From Populus alba (lineage: Eukaryota; Streptophyta; Magnoliopsida; Malpighiales; Salicaceae), in the NCBI RefSeq assembly GCF_005239225.2, contig NC_133299.1:12900967-12964966 (forward strand): a stretch of 64,000 nucleotides of DNA, in the 5' to 3' direction. Of this stretch, positions 36,564 through 48,804 are shown piece by piece. The translations under genes were made by a program, and so were the position numbers. How positions within the stretch are numbered: the stretch's first letter is position 1; each line of letters starts with the position of its first letter. The notes under the pieces are model-generated. The model saw only the letters and a program-made list of their open reading frames with translations, had not been told where the DNA came from and did no database searches.

Positions 36564-39505
36564 ATGTCGTCTCAGAAGCAAGCAGAAGAAGCAATTGTTC
36601 CTAACTACAGCGAGACAGATCAACATGAAGGCAAGGAAGAAGAGACAGAAGAGAACCACTCTTTGTTTAGTATCAAGAGTGCTCTCTGGCATGGTGGGTC
36701 TGTCTGGGATGCCTGGTTCAGCTGTGCCTCCAATCAAGTACTGTATCCCTCCACTCCACGCCCCTTTTCAAGATTCCATGGGTTCTTATTGCAAAAAACA
36801 GAAAGTATTGACTGGTTTTGATGGATTCTATTGCAGGTAGCTCAAGTACTGCTGACACTTCCATACTCCTTCTCTCAGCTTGGTATGCTGTCAGGGATTT
36901 TGTTTCAGATATTCTATGGGATTGTAGGGAGCTGGACAGCTTACCTCATAAGCGTGCTTTACATTGAGTACAGAAGCAGAAAGGAGAAAGAGAACGTTAA
37001 CTTCAAGAACCATGTCATACAGGTTTTGTTTTTGCTGATCACCACCACCACTAATACCTAATCTTCAATGCTAAAATATCTTAAATTACAGTAACTATTT
37101 AAACTCAACGTAATTAAAAAAGATTAAACCTTGTTTTTTTCCTTTTTTTTCTTTTGGATTTGTTCAGTGGTTTGAAGTGCTTGATGGGCTACTGGGTCCA
37201 TACTGGAAGGCAGTAGGACTTGCCTTCAACTGTACCTTCTTACTCTTCGGATCTGTCATTCAACTTATTGCTTGTGCAAGGTAAGAGCTTTATGATCATT
37301 TTCTGTTTTAGCCTTCAATTCTAAATTAAAAATAAAGTTTGATGTCTTTCTTGTTTGATTCTCAACTGTTTCTTGTTTTTTTCTCGGTGTGAACAGTAAC
37401 ATTTACTACATCAATGACCATATGGACAAGAGGACTTGGACTTACATTTTTGGAGCTTGCTGTGCCACAACAGTTTTCATACCCTCTTTTCATAACTACC
37501 GTATTTGGTCTTTTCTTGGTCTTGGCATGACCACGTATACCGCCTGGTACATGGCCATAGCAGCTCTTATTCATGGCCAAGTAGGAGTCGTCACACATTC
37601 TGCTCCGACAAAGTTGGTGCTTTACTTCACCGGAGCCACCAACATCCTCTACACCTTTGGTGGACATGCTGTCACCGTGTAAGCTTCCTTTTCTTTTTCA
37701 TTTTTTCACTTGAAAGATTTTATTATCCTCTTCTCTTTTTCTTTCACTTGTTTCTACACGGCTTCTGTTTGCAGCTTTTGCCGGTCATGTTGGGGTTCGA
37801 GACCCACAGACAAAATCATATTACTTGTTCCCTTTCCATTTCTCAAGGAGAGAATAGAAATGGACAGTAAAATGGTCCAGCCTTCTTGTTTTACTACAGG
37901 CTTTACCTTTTAATCTAGTCTTCTTTTGTCTTTACCTGGTTTAGCATAGTTTCCTAATCATGGGACTCAATAGTGGGAGTGTAGTAACTAGTAAAAACTA
38001 CAGAGAGTGAGAATCCAATGAACATGAGGTCCATCGAGCCATTTAACACTGTACATATGTAATCAAGTTGTCGCCAGCTTGCTTCACCCCCCTTGTTACT
38101 TTCACCATTAATTAATATATAGTTCTTGTCGAGTGAACGGGGGAGTGAATGATGAAGAATGAAAAGTTAGGTCACACTTGAACCTTATTTTTGAATGTTC
38201 TTTTGTTTGTCCGTACGGACTTTAAATGGGGAGTTGATCAATTAAATTTTACAGGGAAATCATGCATGCCATGTGGAAGCCCCAAAAATTCAAGTATATT
38301 TACTTGATGGCTACTCTCTACGTGTTCACACTAACCATTCCTTCTGCTACCGCCGTCTACTGGGCCTTCGGAGACGAGCTCCTCAACCATTCCAACGCCT
38401 TCGCTCTCCTCCCCAAGAATGGTTTCCGCGATGCTGCGGTTATCCTCATGCTCATTCACCAGGTCTAGTTAAATTTGGCTGGATTGATTCGATTACTTGA
38501 CTGCCCTTGAAAGAATATATATATACAGAAGTTCTTTTTAAGGGAATTTGACCGAGGTAAAATTGTTTTGAACGGTGCAGTTTATCACATTTGGATTTGC
38601 ATGCACTCCATTGTACTTTGTGTGGGAGAAGGTGATAGGGATGCATGACACCAAGAGTATTTGCTTGAGGGCACTTGCAAGGCTACCAGTGGTGATCCCG
38701 ATATGGTTTTTGGCTATAATCTTCCCGTTCTTTGGACCCATTAACTCAGCAGTCGGTGCTCTTCTGGTCAGCTTCACCGTCTACATTATCCCATCTCTAG
38801 CTCACATGCTCACTTACAGAAAATCCTCTGCTAGACAGGTAAAAACGCTGCCTCTAATTCTCTCACTCTTAGTAGAAAGCTGTAGTTATCCTGATCTTTT
38901 AGGGGTGTTGAGGTCTTAATGGAGTGAGTGGACACTCCGCGTTTGATGGGGATTCCCACAGTCCACAGTGACATACATTGTCCCAGCTGAGTGGAGACTG
39001 GATATGAGAGATGGAGAGAGGATGCAGGAGATGTACAAGAGAGCATTTAAGGCTAGGATTTGGAAATATTACGAGAATGGAGTTGGGTGGCATGTCGTTT
39101 TCATTTAGTTATATGCTACAGTTGGTGTGTTGTCCTCTGTCCTGAAATCTGAGCTGGCTGGCTGGCTTGACTCCCTCCCTTTCAAATAGTTCAACTACAT
39201 GTCTGTCGCAGATGCATATTTTGTCAAAAAAAATTGCAAACAAACGTAGTTTATTAGCACTGAGTTTATTTGAATATTGTTTCTTCTGGCAGAATGCTGC
39301 AGAGAAGCCTCCTTTCTTCCTGCCAAGCTGGACCGCCATGTATGTTATCAACACCTTCGTGGTGGTGTGGGTGCTGGTGGTTGGTTTTGGGTTCGGTGGA
39401 TGGGCTAGCATGACCAACTTCGTCCGGCAAGTGGACACGTTCGGGCTCTTCGCAAAGTGCTATCAATGCAAGCCAGCAGGAGCAGCACCACCGCGTCCTC
39501 ACTGA
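36564..39505 (+). CDS. AUX1: Auxin influx carrier, AUX1/LAX family
   Basis: The protein belongs to the amino acid/auxin permease family, whose AUX1/LAX members carry auxin into cells with protons at the plasma membrane and shape auxin gradients. Coding exons are 36564-36737, 36837-37022, 37168-37280, 37397-37678, 38255-38462, 38581-38838 and 39293-39505. All introns are GT-AG, and the joined frame gives 477 residues, close to the family length of about 485. Family signatures are LWHGGSVWDAWFSCASNQ (residues 41-58), SFSQLGMLSGILFQIFYG (71-88), YIFGACCATTVFIPSFHNYR, FTGATNILYTFGGHAVTVEI, ALARLPVVIPIWFLAIIFPF and the tail DTFGLFAKCYQCKP. About eleven membrane segments are expected. The acidic N-terminus (HEGKEEETEEN) should be cytosolic. 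The exon 6-7 sequence looks nearer AUX1/LAX1 than LAX2. No damage is visible. The start is the first ATG after the leader and gives the expected N-terminal length. Confidence 0.96.
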
Positions 39506-39800
39506 GCTGACTCACTGAAGCAAATCAGTCCCAAGATTTCGTCTGAGAAAATATTTCTTTTGCTTCATATTTTGTATCATACAAAGGGGAAGTAGCAGTA
39601 TCTCCCCTACATGTGATGTGTGCTGGATTTTGCTTTTTTTTTTTTTTTTTCTTTTTTTTTCTTTTTTTTTTTTTATCTCCTGGGGGTTACTTAAATTAGT
39701 TGATGAAATAGTGTGTTGAATTGTGATGATTCCTTTGCTATTAAAAGCGTAGGCTAATTAAATCAGATGAAATATATGCTTAGTTTTCATATTCCTTCCC
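39506..39800 (+). other. Likely 3' UTR and end of the auxin carrier gene
   Basis: The stop codon at 39503-39505 is followed by T-rich sequence with TTTTGTATCATAC. A strongly T-rich tract follows at about 39636-39675, then ATTAAAAGCG near 39740 as a weak polyadenylation-like signal. There is no perfect AATAAA. The end point is not resolved. Confidence 0.4.
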
Positions 39801-41064
39801 TTTTCATATCATTATTTTTTCTCCTTCTTAGTTGTAATGTCATTATTACTTGGCATGTTTCCAAAGCATAACCTTATAAAAAATGGCCGCAACGGTATGG
39901 GTCTCTCTTACTGATGATCCAAATTCATAGGATATTAACTCATTTTTTGGATCCTATGAATAACGGGTAAAATATATATATTATCAAATAAGCTTTGAAA
40001 TCCATTATATTATATGAATATTTTTGTAGAATATTTAATTTTTTTAAATATAATATGATATACATATTGTAGATAATACATAACAATTGGATATCCAAAA
40101 CTTGGACAATTAATAATAGATATGAATACAATAATAATAGATATAATATGAATATGATACGATTCAACCACTTATTATAATTCCGATTTATTTATTTATT
40201 TATTTTGATTAATATAGGTGTCTGGATCAGTTTGTGCATGCTTCGACTAATTTCACGGTCTTAAAGTTATGATTATATAATCTTTTAATAATTCTAAAGT
40301 ACTCAAAATCATAGAGTAGTAAATCAATTGAACTATCCTAGTAATTAATTATTCTATATAAATATTTTTATAAAATATACTATGATATATTTGGATATCC
40401 AAATACTAGATAATATATAATACATGAATATCAAGAAATACAACCGAACATTTATTATCATCTCCAGTTTCTCTATTTATTTAATTATTTTTCAAAAGGA
40501 GAAGATACATACATGTTTTAATAGAATCTGTATAGAGAGTGGGGCCGTCGGCCATCTCCATGATCACATGGGTTGCACGTTGGCTTATCTGTTTGTCACG
40601 TGCCAGTCTGGACTCTCTTCTTAAATTCACATGTGAAGATATACATGAACCTTAACACGATTTTCATGCTTAATTAAGCAGAATCCATAATTGATTTCCC
40701 ATTAATCAAGCTTAGAAGACCTTCGAACCCTCTTTAAGAATTGGGTTTTTTTAATGTTTTTTTCTTGGCTTTCACATGCACCCAATTTCAAGATGTGGTC
40801 TCGCTGTTTCTTTAAGTTGTTAAACGGAAAGCATGTTAATGTCTCCCTTGACAGCGCTGACTGACTAATTAAAGCTCTTTAATTAGATCCAATTATTTAA
40901 TCACCAACTACCTCTAAAATTAACTTTAAAAAAATATAATTTTAATTAGATTATCCAGATATTACTAATTAAATTTTATAAATTTCAGAACTACTAAAAA
41001 CTTACATGATCGTTAACTTCGGAGAGCTGAGATTAGTTAAGATATTTCAAGTTGATTTGGATAC

Positions 41065-41102
41065 TATATATATATATATCTATATATATATATATATATA
41101 TA
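41065..41102. repeat. Interrupted (TA)n microsatellite
   Basis: A 38-bp TA tract with one C interruption at 41080. Confidence 0.9.
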
Positions 41103-41559
41103 ACCAACCAATTTGCCTAACATTTCCTCTTTCTTTTTGAATTCGTGTTTAGTATTATAGTGTTGAATATTTTTCAAATGCGTTTTCAGATTTTTAGATA
41201 AAATGCACATAAAAACAGAATTTATAGACTTTTAATCACTCGATTAGTCATTATTCAAGATTTTACACATCATAGCTCCTATGGTCACTAGGTTTGGTAA
41301 GAACACTTTGCTTAATTTCTCCGTTTGGTGAGTCTTTGGCCATTTTATCAAAAAGGAGGAATATTTAGTTGGTACCTACTACCCTTCTCTTGAAAGTTCA
41401 AATCGGTACTAAGAAAAAAAAAAGTGTTTTAGGGATTTTTGGAAAAAATGAAAGACATTATTGTCTGAATCTGATATTCCAATGTGATTGATCCCATGAT
41501 TGTTTAATAAATATATTATTGAATCGTATAACTATGGTTTTTTTTAGAAGCATTAGTCT

Positions 41560-42019
41560 ACTAATTTTCAAAGTAGTTTTTTTATTTGGTAATGGATTAA
41601 AATAATTTTTTTTATTTTTTAAAAATTAATTTTGACACTAACACATTAAAACAATCTAAAATGATAAAAAAATAAATTTTAATAATTTTTTTTAAATGTT
41701 TAATAAAATGCAGTTATTGAATAACCTCTAAATCATCCAAAATCACTCTCTTTTTATATTGATATCTAATTGAAACGAATAATATGTTATTTTTGAAGCA
41801 TAGTAATAATTGTTTTTTAAAATATTTTTTTGTTTAATAATATATTAAAATAGTTTTTTTTTTTTAAAAAAATTATTTTAGATGCCAAAAAAAAAAACAT
41901 AAAAATTTATTTTAAACAATATTTGTTTTCAATATTCATTAAAACATAGTGCGAAATGTAGTTACAAACAGACTCTAAATCATCCAAAATCACAATCTTC
42001 GTATATTTATAGCTAATTG
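41560..42019. repeat. Two MITE-like copies in a tandem segmental duplication
   Basis: Two copies of the AT-rich family (about 41560-41745 and 41790-41985) share not only the core but also the right flank. CTCTAAATCATCCAAAATCA is followed by a TATATT..TAGCTAATTGA-like end after each copy, about 246 bp apart. The shared flank shows that a block including the element was duplicated, rather than two independent insertions. Confidence 0.65.
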
Positions 42020-42693
42020 AGTTGCTTCAAAAACTAAAATTTTATATCTGAGACAACAATAGGCATGCAATGCAATTGGATTATAACTTCCAAGGCCTGC
42101 CTGCATTATTGGAGAATCTCTCCCAAATAAAACTCCATTAATGATCTGATGGAGAAGCATATATTAATTTAACAATTGTTGTTTGATAGACTAACTGATC
42201 AATCATGGTATGGTCCGTATGGATATGAAGATCACTCGCGTCGCGCTTGTTTAACCAGTAAATGAGATAAGGGAAATCGACGGATAAGATTGGTCCTGCA
42301 GTGATTCCTCAATAATTGGAATTGATGGGTACTGTGCGTTATCACTTCCAACTCAGAGAGAAATTATGCTATATTTGACCCAACAAGTGACGCCATCCAG
42401 CATCAATATTATTGAGCCAAAAGATTCAGTTTTGCAACATCCGCCATTGTTACGAGTTCATCATTTCCTTGGAAACTCGCCATCAAAATTTATTCCCAGT
42501 TGCTGTTCTTGCAAGAATATTATCGTTTTTATTATTATTAGAACCTACTTGGCTGTATTTCAACTCCCTCTTTCTTGATTCCTTCAAAAAGATTTATGTA
42601 TCTTCCTCCACAAGGTAGCTAGCTAGCTCCTGCTAATAAAATAAGGAAGATTTGTTGCTAAGATTCTTACAGTCACTGTTCGCAAGAATTTGC

Positions 42694-42719
42694 CTCTCTC
42701 TCTCTCTCTCTCTCTCTCC
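42694..42719. repeat. (CT)n microsatellite
   Basis: A CT tract of about 26 bp, followed by a short TA run. Confidence 0.95.
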
Positions 42720-44559
42720 ATATATATATAATTATTGAGGTTCACTGTCAGAACCTGCACTTGCAGCAAGTTGACGAGAGACTTTTTCTGCTATATTCTA
42801 TCACAGATCACTTGACAAAGAACCATCCTGAAGCAAGCACATACAGAACTCTGACGATGGCAGATGAGCATTGGATTGGATACTGTAGCAGGATCGTTCT
42901 TTTATCAGAAGAACATGTCCACATGCATGTTCAAATGAGCTCATAAAACGAGTATAGATTATGCCTCTTTTTTTTTTCGCGGTGTGGGTAGATATTAATT
43001 ATGGCTTTTATATAAAATAGTGAAATGTTACTCTAAATGATGTTGAAGATCTAAACGAGGTGGAGTAATAATATATATGGAACTTGGGTCATGCACTTGC
43101 ATTTATTTTTGTGTGAAGAAAAGGTGTACAAAACTCATTAATTCAAGATAGATCTTTATACAGGCAGCGTTCAAAGTGTTTATTTCTTTATTTTGGGTCA
43201 TTGGAGTGACTACATGCAGCGAATAACCCTCTTTTAGCTACTTTCAATTCTTGCAATTGTTGTAAATAAATAATATAATTTAATATAATTTATGAAATTA
43301 TTTCAAAAGATCTCAAAAGATGATATTTTTTTTATTTTTAAATTTAATAAGTTTTCAATCTCATATTAAAAAAACAATATATTTTTTAGTGTTTATATAG
43401 TAAACTATGATATAGGTTAATAACTAACCAGAAAGAGTGGTAGGCTCGCACATATAAAATTAGATTAAGCAAGAGAAAAATCTTTGTTTCTCACGCAAAA
43501 TAATATTTATACTTTTTATTTTTTAGCTCTTAAACTAAAATCATAATTTCTTAAGCTCCTGCAATTTATTTTCCTAATAACTATTTATTTTCTCTAAAAA
43601 TTATTTTCCTAACAACTATATTTTAAAGGATAGTTACACTTTTTAATTCTCCATTTAATCTCTTTATGTATGTTACAGATTCTAGATCTTTATATAAACA
43701 CCTGCACTTTTGTTAGAAGATAACCATATTTCAATTTAGTTTGTTTAACTTTATTATTTTGATTTGCTTTGCTATTTCTACTTCCCTCAATTCTAGAGGA
43801 GGAACTTGTTAAATTCCGAGAAATAGCCTTTTGTAGAGGAAATATTCTTAAAGACAATGTTTATAACATGTCTCAAGTTTTCTATTAATTTGTTGCTTTC
43901 ATTTTGTTTTTGTTCTTCCTCCATTGTTTCTTTACCAACAACAATTTCAAACATAAACGAAATATAGAATTATGGTAACTTGGGCACAGGGTCATTTAGG
44001 CATTTCATAAATCACTTTGGCACCTGCATGAATCATCTAGATTAGTTGTTTTTTTAAATAATGTTTAATTTAAAAAAAAAATTGATTTTAATCTGATTAT
44101 CGGGTTTAACTAATTAATTATATTAGAAATTATAAATTAACTTGTGGGATGAATATTAAAATTAACTAACTTAGACTAGATTTAAAATTATAAATTAATT
44201 AAATTAATTCATAATAGATTGAGTTTAATAATTAATTGTCATGTAGGTACGAAGGAGGATGACCTTCTATTACGTAAAATAAAACTTGCTACGCATCTAA
44301 TGAACAAAAAAAGTTTGCCACATGCCCCAATACTAATTACCTTCACTAGCTAACTCGCAAACGGACGACATTGAAAAGTGTCTTTGTTTATGCACAAGTA
44401 TCTATTTTCAAGGGCTTGCCTTCTTAAACTAAAACAAGTACAGAACCTAACCAACAAATTATCTATGTTACCATGTCAAGTTCATTATGAACCCAAGCCC
44501 AATAGCTTAAACCCCACAAAAATCAACTAAAAAAATTAAAGTACTATAGTGCTTGTTTT

Positions 44560-45880
44560 TTTCTTTTTTTTTTTACCTGTTTTTCTTTTGATTTTTCTTA
44601 TTTTTTTTAATTTTATTATTTAATATTAATTTTTTTTAAAAAAAATGTTACTCTACTTTCACAACATAAATTACAAATTTGGCGGGTTATCATGGTTTAC
44701 TAGAGTGTTTTTTTTTATTCCATCTTATAGTACCGAGTTAATTGAGAATCAAATTTTATGATTTATTTTATTTGCTTTCGATTAAGTTATTCTGACTTAA
44801 TATCAGGAAATAATACTTAATAAGTTAACTTGAGTTGACTTGGGTTATTTTTTGTGTCCTTTTTTAATTAATTTTTTTTTTCAATTTTATTATTCAACAT
44901 TAAGTTAGTTGGAAATTAAACTTTTATAATTTGTATTGATTTTCTTTATATTGTGATATTTTGGTCTCATAATCAGGGTTGTTGGATTTGACATTTTAAC
45001 ATCGGTTAAATCGGGTCATTTTCTTTATTTTTTTAAAAAAGTTATCTCAGTCTCATGACCTAGTTCACGAGTCCTTCAACAATAGTTTTTTTTTTATTGG
45101 GTTGTTCCCATCTCATGACCTAGATCGCAGGTTGGTAAACCCAATTGACTCAGTTTCTCTTAATTTCATCATTTAATATTACATTTGATTAAGAATTAGG
45201 TTTCATGATTTATTTTGGTTTGCTTTTTATTAGGTCATCTCGGTCTCATGACTCGAAAATATTGTGTTGACTGGTTAACTCGGGTTGACTTAGCTCATTT
45301 TTTGGGTTATTTTTTTTAAAAAATTTCTTACAAATTTTATCATTTAACATTGGATTCGATAGGGTTGATTGAGAATTGAGCTTCAAAATTTATTTTGGTT
45401 TGCTCTTTATAGGGTTATCTCAGTCTCATAACTAGAGTTGTGAATTTTACAAGTTAAATCGGGCTAAATCAACTCATTTTAAAAAAAAATTCGTATAAGG
45501 TTATTTCAGTCTCATGATTTAGGTTATGGGTTAAATAGATTAATAATTAATCTCATCCTTCAACATTGAAATGATTTAGAATTAGACTTTGTAATTTGTT
45601 TCGATTTGTTTTTTTTATAGGATTATCTTAGTCTTATGATCTAAGTTGAAGATTTGACGAGTTAACTCATATATTTTTTAGGATATTTTTGTAATTGATT
45701 CTTTTTTAATTTTATCTTTTAATATTGAGTTGACTGAGAATAAAAATTCATAATTTATTTTATTTGTTTTCCATAGAATTATCATAATCTCTTAATCCGA
45801 GTTATAAATTTAACATGTTAACCTGGATTGAGTCAAGTCAATTTACTTTTGTTTTTATTTTAATATTAAAAAAAAATATC
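44560..45880. repeat. Degenerate array of about six diverged units
   Basis: A word set recurs in the same order: TTTTATCATTTAACATTG or a variant, TTGAGAATT, a TTTATTTTGGTTTGCTTTTT-like segment, GTTATCTCAGTCTCATGACC, then GGTTAACTCGGGTTGACTT and TTTTTTGGGTTATTTT. Units start near 44620, 44885, 45160, 45335, 45550 and 45705, with irregular length. No coding capacity was recognised. A related word (GGGTTAACTCG) is also seen near 29535. Confidence 0.65.
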
Positions 45881-45900
45881 AACTTGAGATATTTTTTTTA

Positions 45901-46378
45901 TTCAAATGGATTATTTGAGTTGTTTTTGGATCCAAAGTCAATTGAGTCATATCAAATCAACTCCATATAATTTAATTTTTTTTATTAAAAAAATATTAAA
46001 TTTAATATCTAAATATATTTTTATATTCAAGAAAAATTTAACCCAAGCAACAAAAAAATGCATCACAAAAAATATATGGCGGTTTAATAATCTAGATGCC
46101 ATCTAATCAGCTTCGGCATTTTTGCATTTGGAATTGTCTATTCAAATGGATTATTTGAGTTGTTTTTGGATCCAAAGTCAATTGAGTCATATCAAATCAA
46201 CCTCATATAATTTAATTTTTTTTATTAAAAAAAATATTAATAATATCTAAATATATTTTTATATTCAAAAAAAATTTAACCCGAGCAACAACAAATGTAT
46301 CACAACAAATGTAAGGGGGTTTAATAATCTAGATGCCATCTAATTAGCTTCGGCAGTTTTGCATTTCGAATTGTCTTT
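45901..46378. repeat. 240-bp tandem duplication upstream of PSRP4
   Basis: The two copies (45901-46140 and 46141-46378) abut exactly. The first 60 bases are identical at an offset of 240, and the ends (TTTAATAATCTAGATGCCAT and GCATTT.GAATTGTCT) also correspond. Differences are concentrated in the middle A/T-rich part. The right edge lies about 155 bp upstream of the PSRP4 TATA box. Confidence 0.9.
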
Positions 46379-46386
46379 GTTTGTTA

Positions 46387-46515
46387 GGCCCAGACAAGTC
46401 TCCAAATTAATCTCAGGCCCTGCCATCAATCATTTGAACTCTCTTAGGCCCTTGAAGTTGATTGTCTATTCTAAACTGATGAAGTTCATAGCCTTAACAC
46501 AATTGGAAAAGCCCA
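46387..46515 (+). promoter_or_regulatory. Site II-like promoter motifs of PSRP4
   Basis: GGCCCA at 46387-46392 and AGCCCA at 46510-46515 read TGGGCC and TGGGCT on the other strand, with a related AGGCCC at about 46446. TGGGCY elements are bound by TCP factors and are common upstream of plant ribosomal protein genes. Their role here is inferred from position only. Confidence 0.45.
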
Positions 46516-46533
46516 TAGCCACTCTATCCAAGC

Positions 46534-46542
46534 TATATAAAA
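46534..46542 (+). promoter_or_regulatory. Predicted TATA box of PSRP4
   Basis: TATATAAAA lies 64 bp upstream of the end of the ATG-proximal leader, placing a start site near 46565 and giving a short leader of about 40 nt. Confidence 0.6.
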
Positions 46543-46605
46543 CAGGGAAGAGACCAGAGGGTGGAAACCCATGAACAAAAAAATACCTTATCCTTAAGCT
46601 TACTC

Positions 46606-47114
46606 ATGGCTTCACTCATGGTGGGTGCTCTCCCTATGACCCCTCAAGCTCTCAACTTTGGCTCTCGCCTTTCTTATTCTCAATCCCAAATCTCTCTTTT
46701 CCATTCAACCTCTTCACTTCCACTCTCCACCGCCAGCACTTCAGTTCCATTTGGTAACTAAAAAACTTCTTCATGTATTTTCTTGTCTAATCTTGGTTTT
46801 GTTTTTGTATTTAACTGTTGCTTTTTTCAGTGTACTGTGGAAGAGGGGACAGGAAGACTGAAAGAGGGAAAAGATTCAACCACTCATTTGGAAACGTGGG
46901 TACATTTTGATTTTGTGATTTTTGTTAAATTTTGTTTGATTAAGCATTGATATGCAATGTGGTGTTGGTTGTGAATGTTATGCAGGCGAGGCCTAGGGAT
47001 AAGAAGAAAGGGAGAGGACCACCAAGAATACCAGTTCCTGCTGTTCCACCTAAGATAGATAAGTCTGTTGATGATGAGGTTGTCAAGATTGAAATTGATG
47101 AGTCGCTTGGTTAA
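46606..47114 (+). CDS. PSRP4: Plastid-specific ribosomal protein 4 (bTHXc, S31 chloroplastic)
   Basis: This is a small basic protein of the plastid 30S ribosomal subunit, related to bacterial Thx and imported from the cytosol. Coding exons are 46606-46753, 46831-46895 and 46986-47114. Both introns (77 and 90 nt) are GT-AG, and the joined frame gives 113 residues, near the usual size. Residues 1 to about 49 form a Ser-rich, acid-poor transit peptide beginning [10 protein letters not shown]. The mature part starts at about [20 protein letters not shown], continues [18 protein letters not shown] and ends in an acidic tail [11 protein letters not shown]. These match the plant family closely. An in-frame GTG 45 bases upstream is not needed; the ATG has the expected MAS context. 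No damage is seen, and the gene should be active in green tissue. Confidence 0.94.
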
Positions 47115-48790
47115 TATGGATTGCATTACGCGTTATTTGGTTATTGTTTCTTTTTCTTTTTTTCCCGTTTTGTTGATTTCTTCAACTTTGTAATTGCTAA
47201 AATCTTTCTTCTTGTTAAATTAGTTTGTAAGAATCTGCTAATTGCATGTTGCCATTTCGTATGTTAATCTGCTTCTCGAGTTCTTTTTTGACTTGTTTCA
47301 TGATTTTATGAATTTCCATGAATCTGTTTTTTGGAGTTAAATTAGTGGTGATAATTGTTCTGGACATGTGCATTAAGAATACCATTTGTTTTAAATTCAC
47401 GATTTAGAAAACTCAATTCAATTGTTCGACAAGTTGGGGCATTCAATCCTTTTTGCTTTGTGAGTGAAGCAATTCCAAAGAAATGATTTTTTGTAGATAT
47501 TATTTCATTTGTTGATTCCATGATACAATTTCTTGCTTAGTCCAAAGAAAAGTCCATTTTGAGGTTAGATTGCCTTAGAATTGTGAGCTGTGTTATAGAT
47601 CTCTGTTATTGCTGTGATCTTATTTATTTATTTATTAAGGTAAAGAAAATGAGAATTTGGTAACCAAAAATGTTTAGAGCAAACTAATTTAGGAGATTTC
47701 ATGGTTGAGATGACTGAGTATTTTGAGTTGTATGATAAAGCTCCCATATCAGCTTTGATCTTTGCCATTGAAGGCCTTGTTTAAGGATCTGCAATTTTTA
47801 GATGCATATATTAAGACTGCAACGAATTTTTTGTTTCATGTGTCTATGTTTGCAATCAAATGATGATCTTTTTATACATGTTCACCAAAAAATAAAGAAA
47901 TAAAGGAGAAGAACAATTAATGCAAAGTTCAAGCATTGGAGGTTGTTACTTGAGGCCATGAGGGGTGAGGGGGTGTTTGAGAAAATGATAAAGGTTATTT
48001 TTTAAAGTGTTTTTTATTTAGAAATATATTAAAATAATATTTATTTATTTTTTAAATTTTATTTTTATCATCAGCATATCAAAATCATTTTAAAACATAA
48101 ATAAATTTAAAATTTCACAAAACTCCAAGGGGAAAACACCCCCCTTTCTATGAATTCTGGTCCACTGCTTTGATTCAGGCGAATCAACTAGAACAACTCA
48201 TTTATTATAGGATAAATTTTCTTCCAGAATGATAAATGTGTTGGAGAGGACATAATAATCTGAGATTGATCCATTCAAGGAGCTTCCTTCCTCGATAATT
48301 AACTCTCTAGTTCTCTTGTTCCATAGGTGTAATGCACAGCTCTCTCTGTGTTAAGCAGTGAATCTTCCACCCATTCCGAGTTAGTTCCATTGCTGGCTTG
48401 CAGCAGAAGAGCATGCGTTTCTTATTCTGATTAACTGGAAAAAACCCTAAGCTGGTAATCGGTAAGACCGTAACGTCATAACAAGGCATGCTCAATCACT
48501 GTAGAGACAAGTTAACGTCCATTATGCCTCCGTTTATTTCCATTAGAAGTCGAGGCAAATTCCTGTAGGAAGTCTGCCAAAGATGGTTCTTTTATTCTTC
48601 TCTGCTGATTGATGACTGGATATGCTTTGAGCTCTAAGTGCATTCCACAACCCCGCAAAATCTTTCAAAAAAACCCAAGTGTAACATTGCAGCCCGTATC
48701 AATTTGGAGGAGGATCTTTGAGGCCCCTTATCTGATCAAGCCATGCTTCTACTGGGGTATTGTTTACTAGATAGGGCAAGTCTGGAGTAA
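47115..48790. other. 3' flank of PSRP4 and intergenic DNA
   Basis: T-rich sequence with TTGTAA follows the stop codon and probably contains the polyadenylation region; no AATAAA is seen close by. A MITE-like copy lies at about 47960-48150. A 62-codon minus-strand frame at 48307-48495 has no recognised homology. Confidence 0.45.
47960..48150. repeat. AT-rich MITE-like repeat with possible terminal inverted repeats
   Basis: It shows the family core (AAATATATTAAAATAATATT, TTATCATCAGCATATCAAAA). Its ends read GGGGGTGTTTGAG on the left and GGAAAACACCCCC on the right, giving an imperfect terminal inverted repeat. This is the best-bounded copy in the window. Confidence 0.65.
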
Positions 48791-48804
48791 CAGCTAGAAC
48801 TCTG

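Larger units (their letters stand above)
39800..44560. other. Intergenic DNA between the two genes, left part
   Basis: No gene was supported. The stretch holds an AT tract (41065-41102), a duplicated MITE-like block (41560-42019) and a (CT)n tract (42694-42719) followed by a short TA run. Open frames at 42366-42618 and 42761-42946 have no recognisable domain. Confidence 0.5.

Noticed and set aside
36511..36840. 109-codon frame overlapping exon 1
   Set aside because: It is in another frame from the recognised N-terminus, and its start falls at the predicted leader intron end.
37362..37667. 101-codon minus-strand open frame
   Set aside because: It is the antisense of exon 4 of the auxin carrier gene, which has a clear family match and splice sites on the plus strand.
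42366..42946. Possible small gene after the (CT)n tract
   Set aside because: Frames have no family match, and no consistent exon structure could be built.
48307..48495. 62-codon minus-strand frame
   Set aside because: It has an ATG and reasonable composition, but no recognised domain or neighbouring exon; it is too short to support alone.
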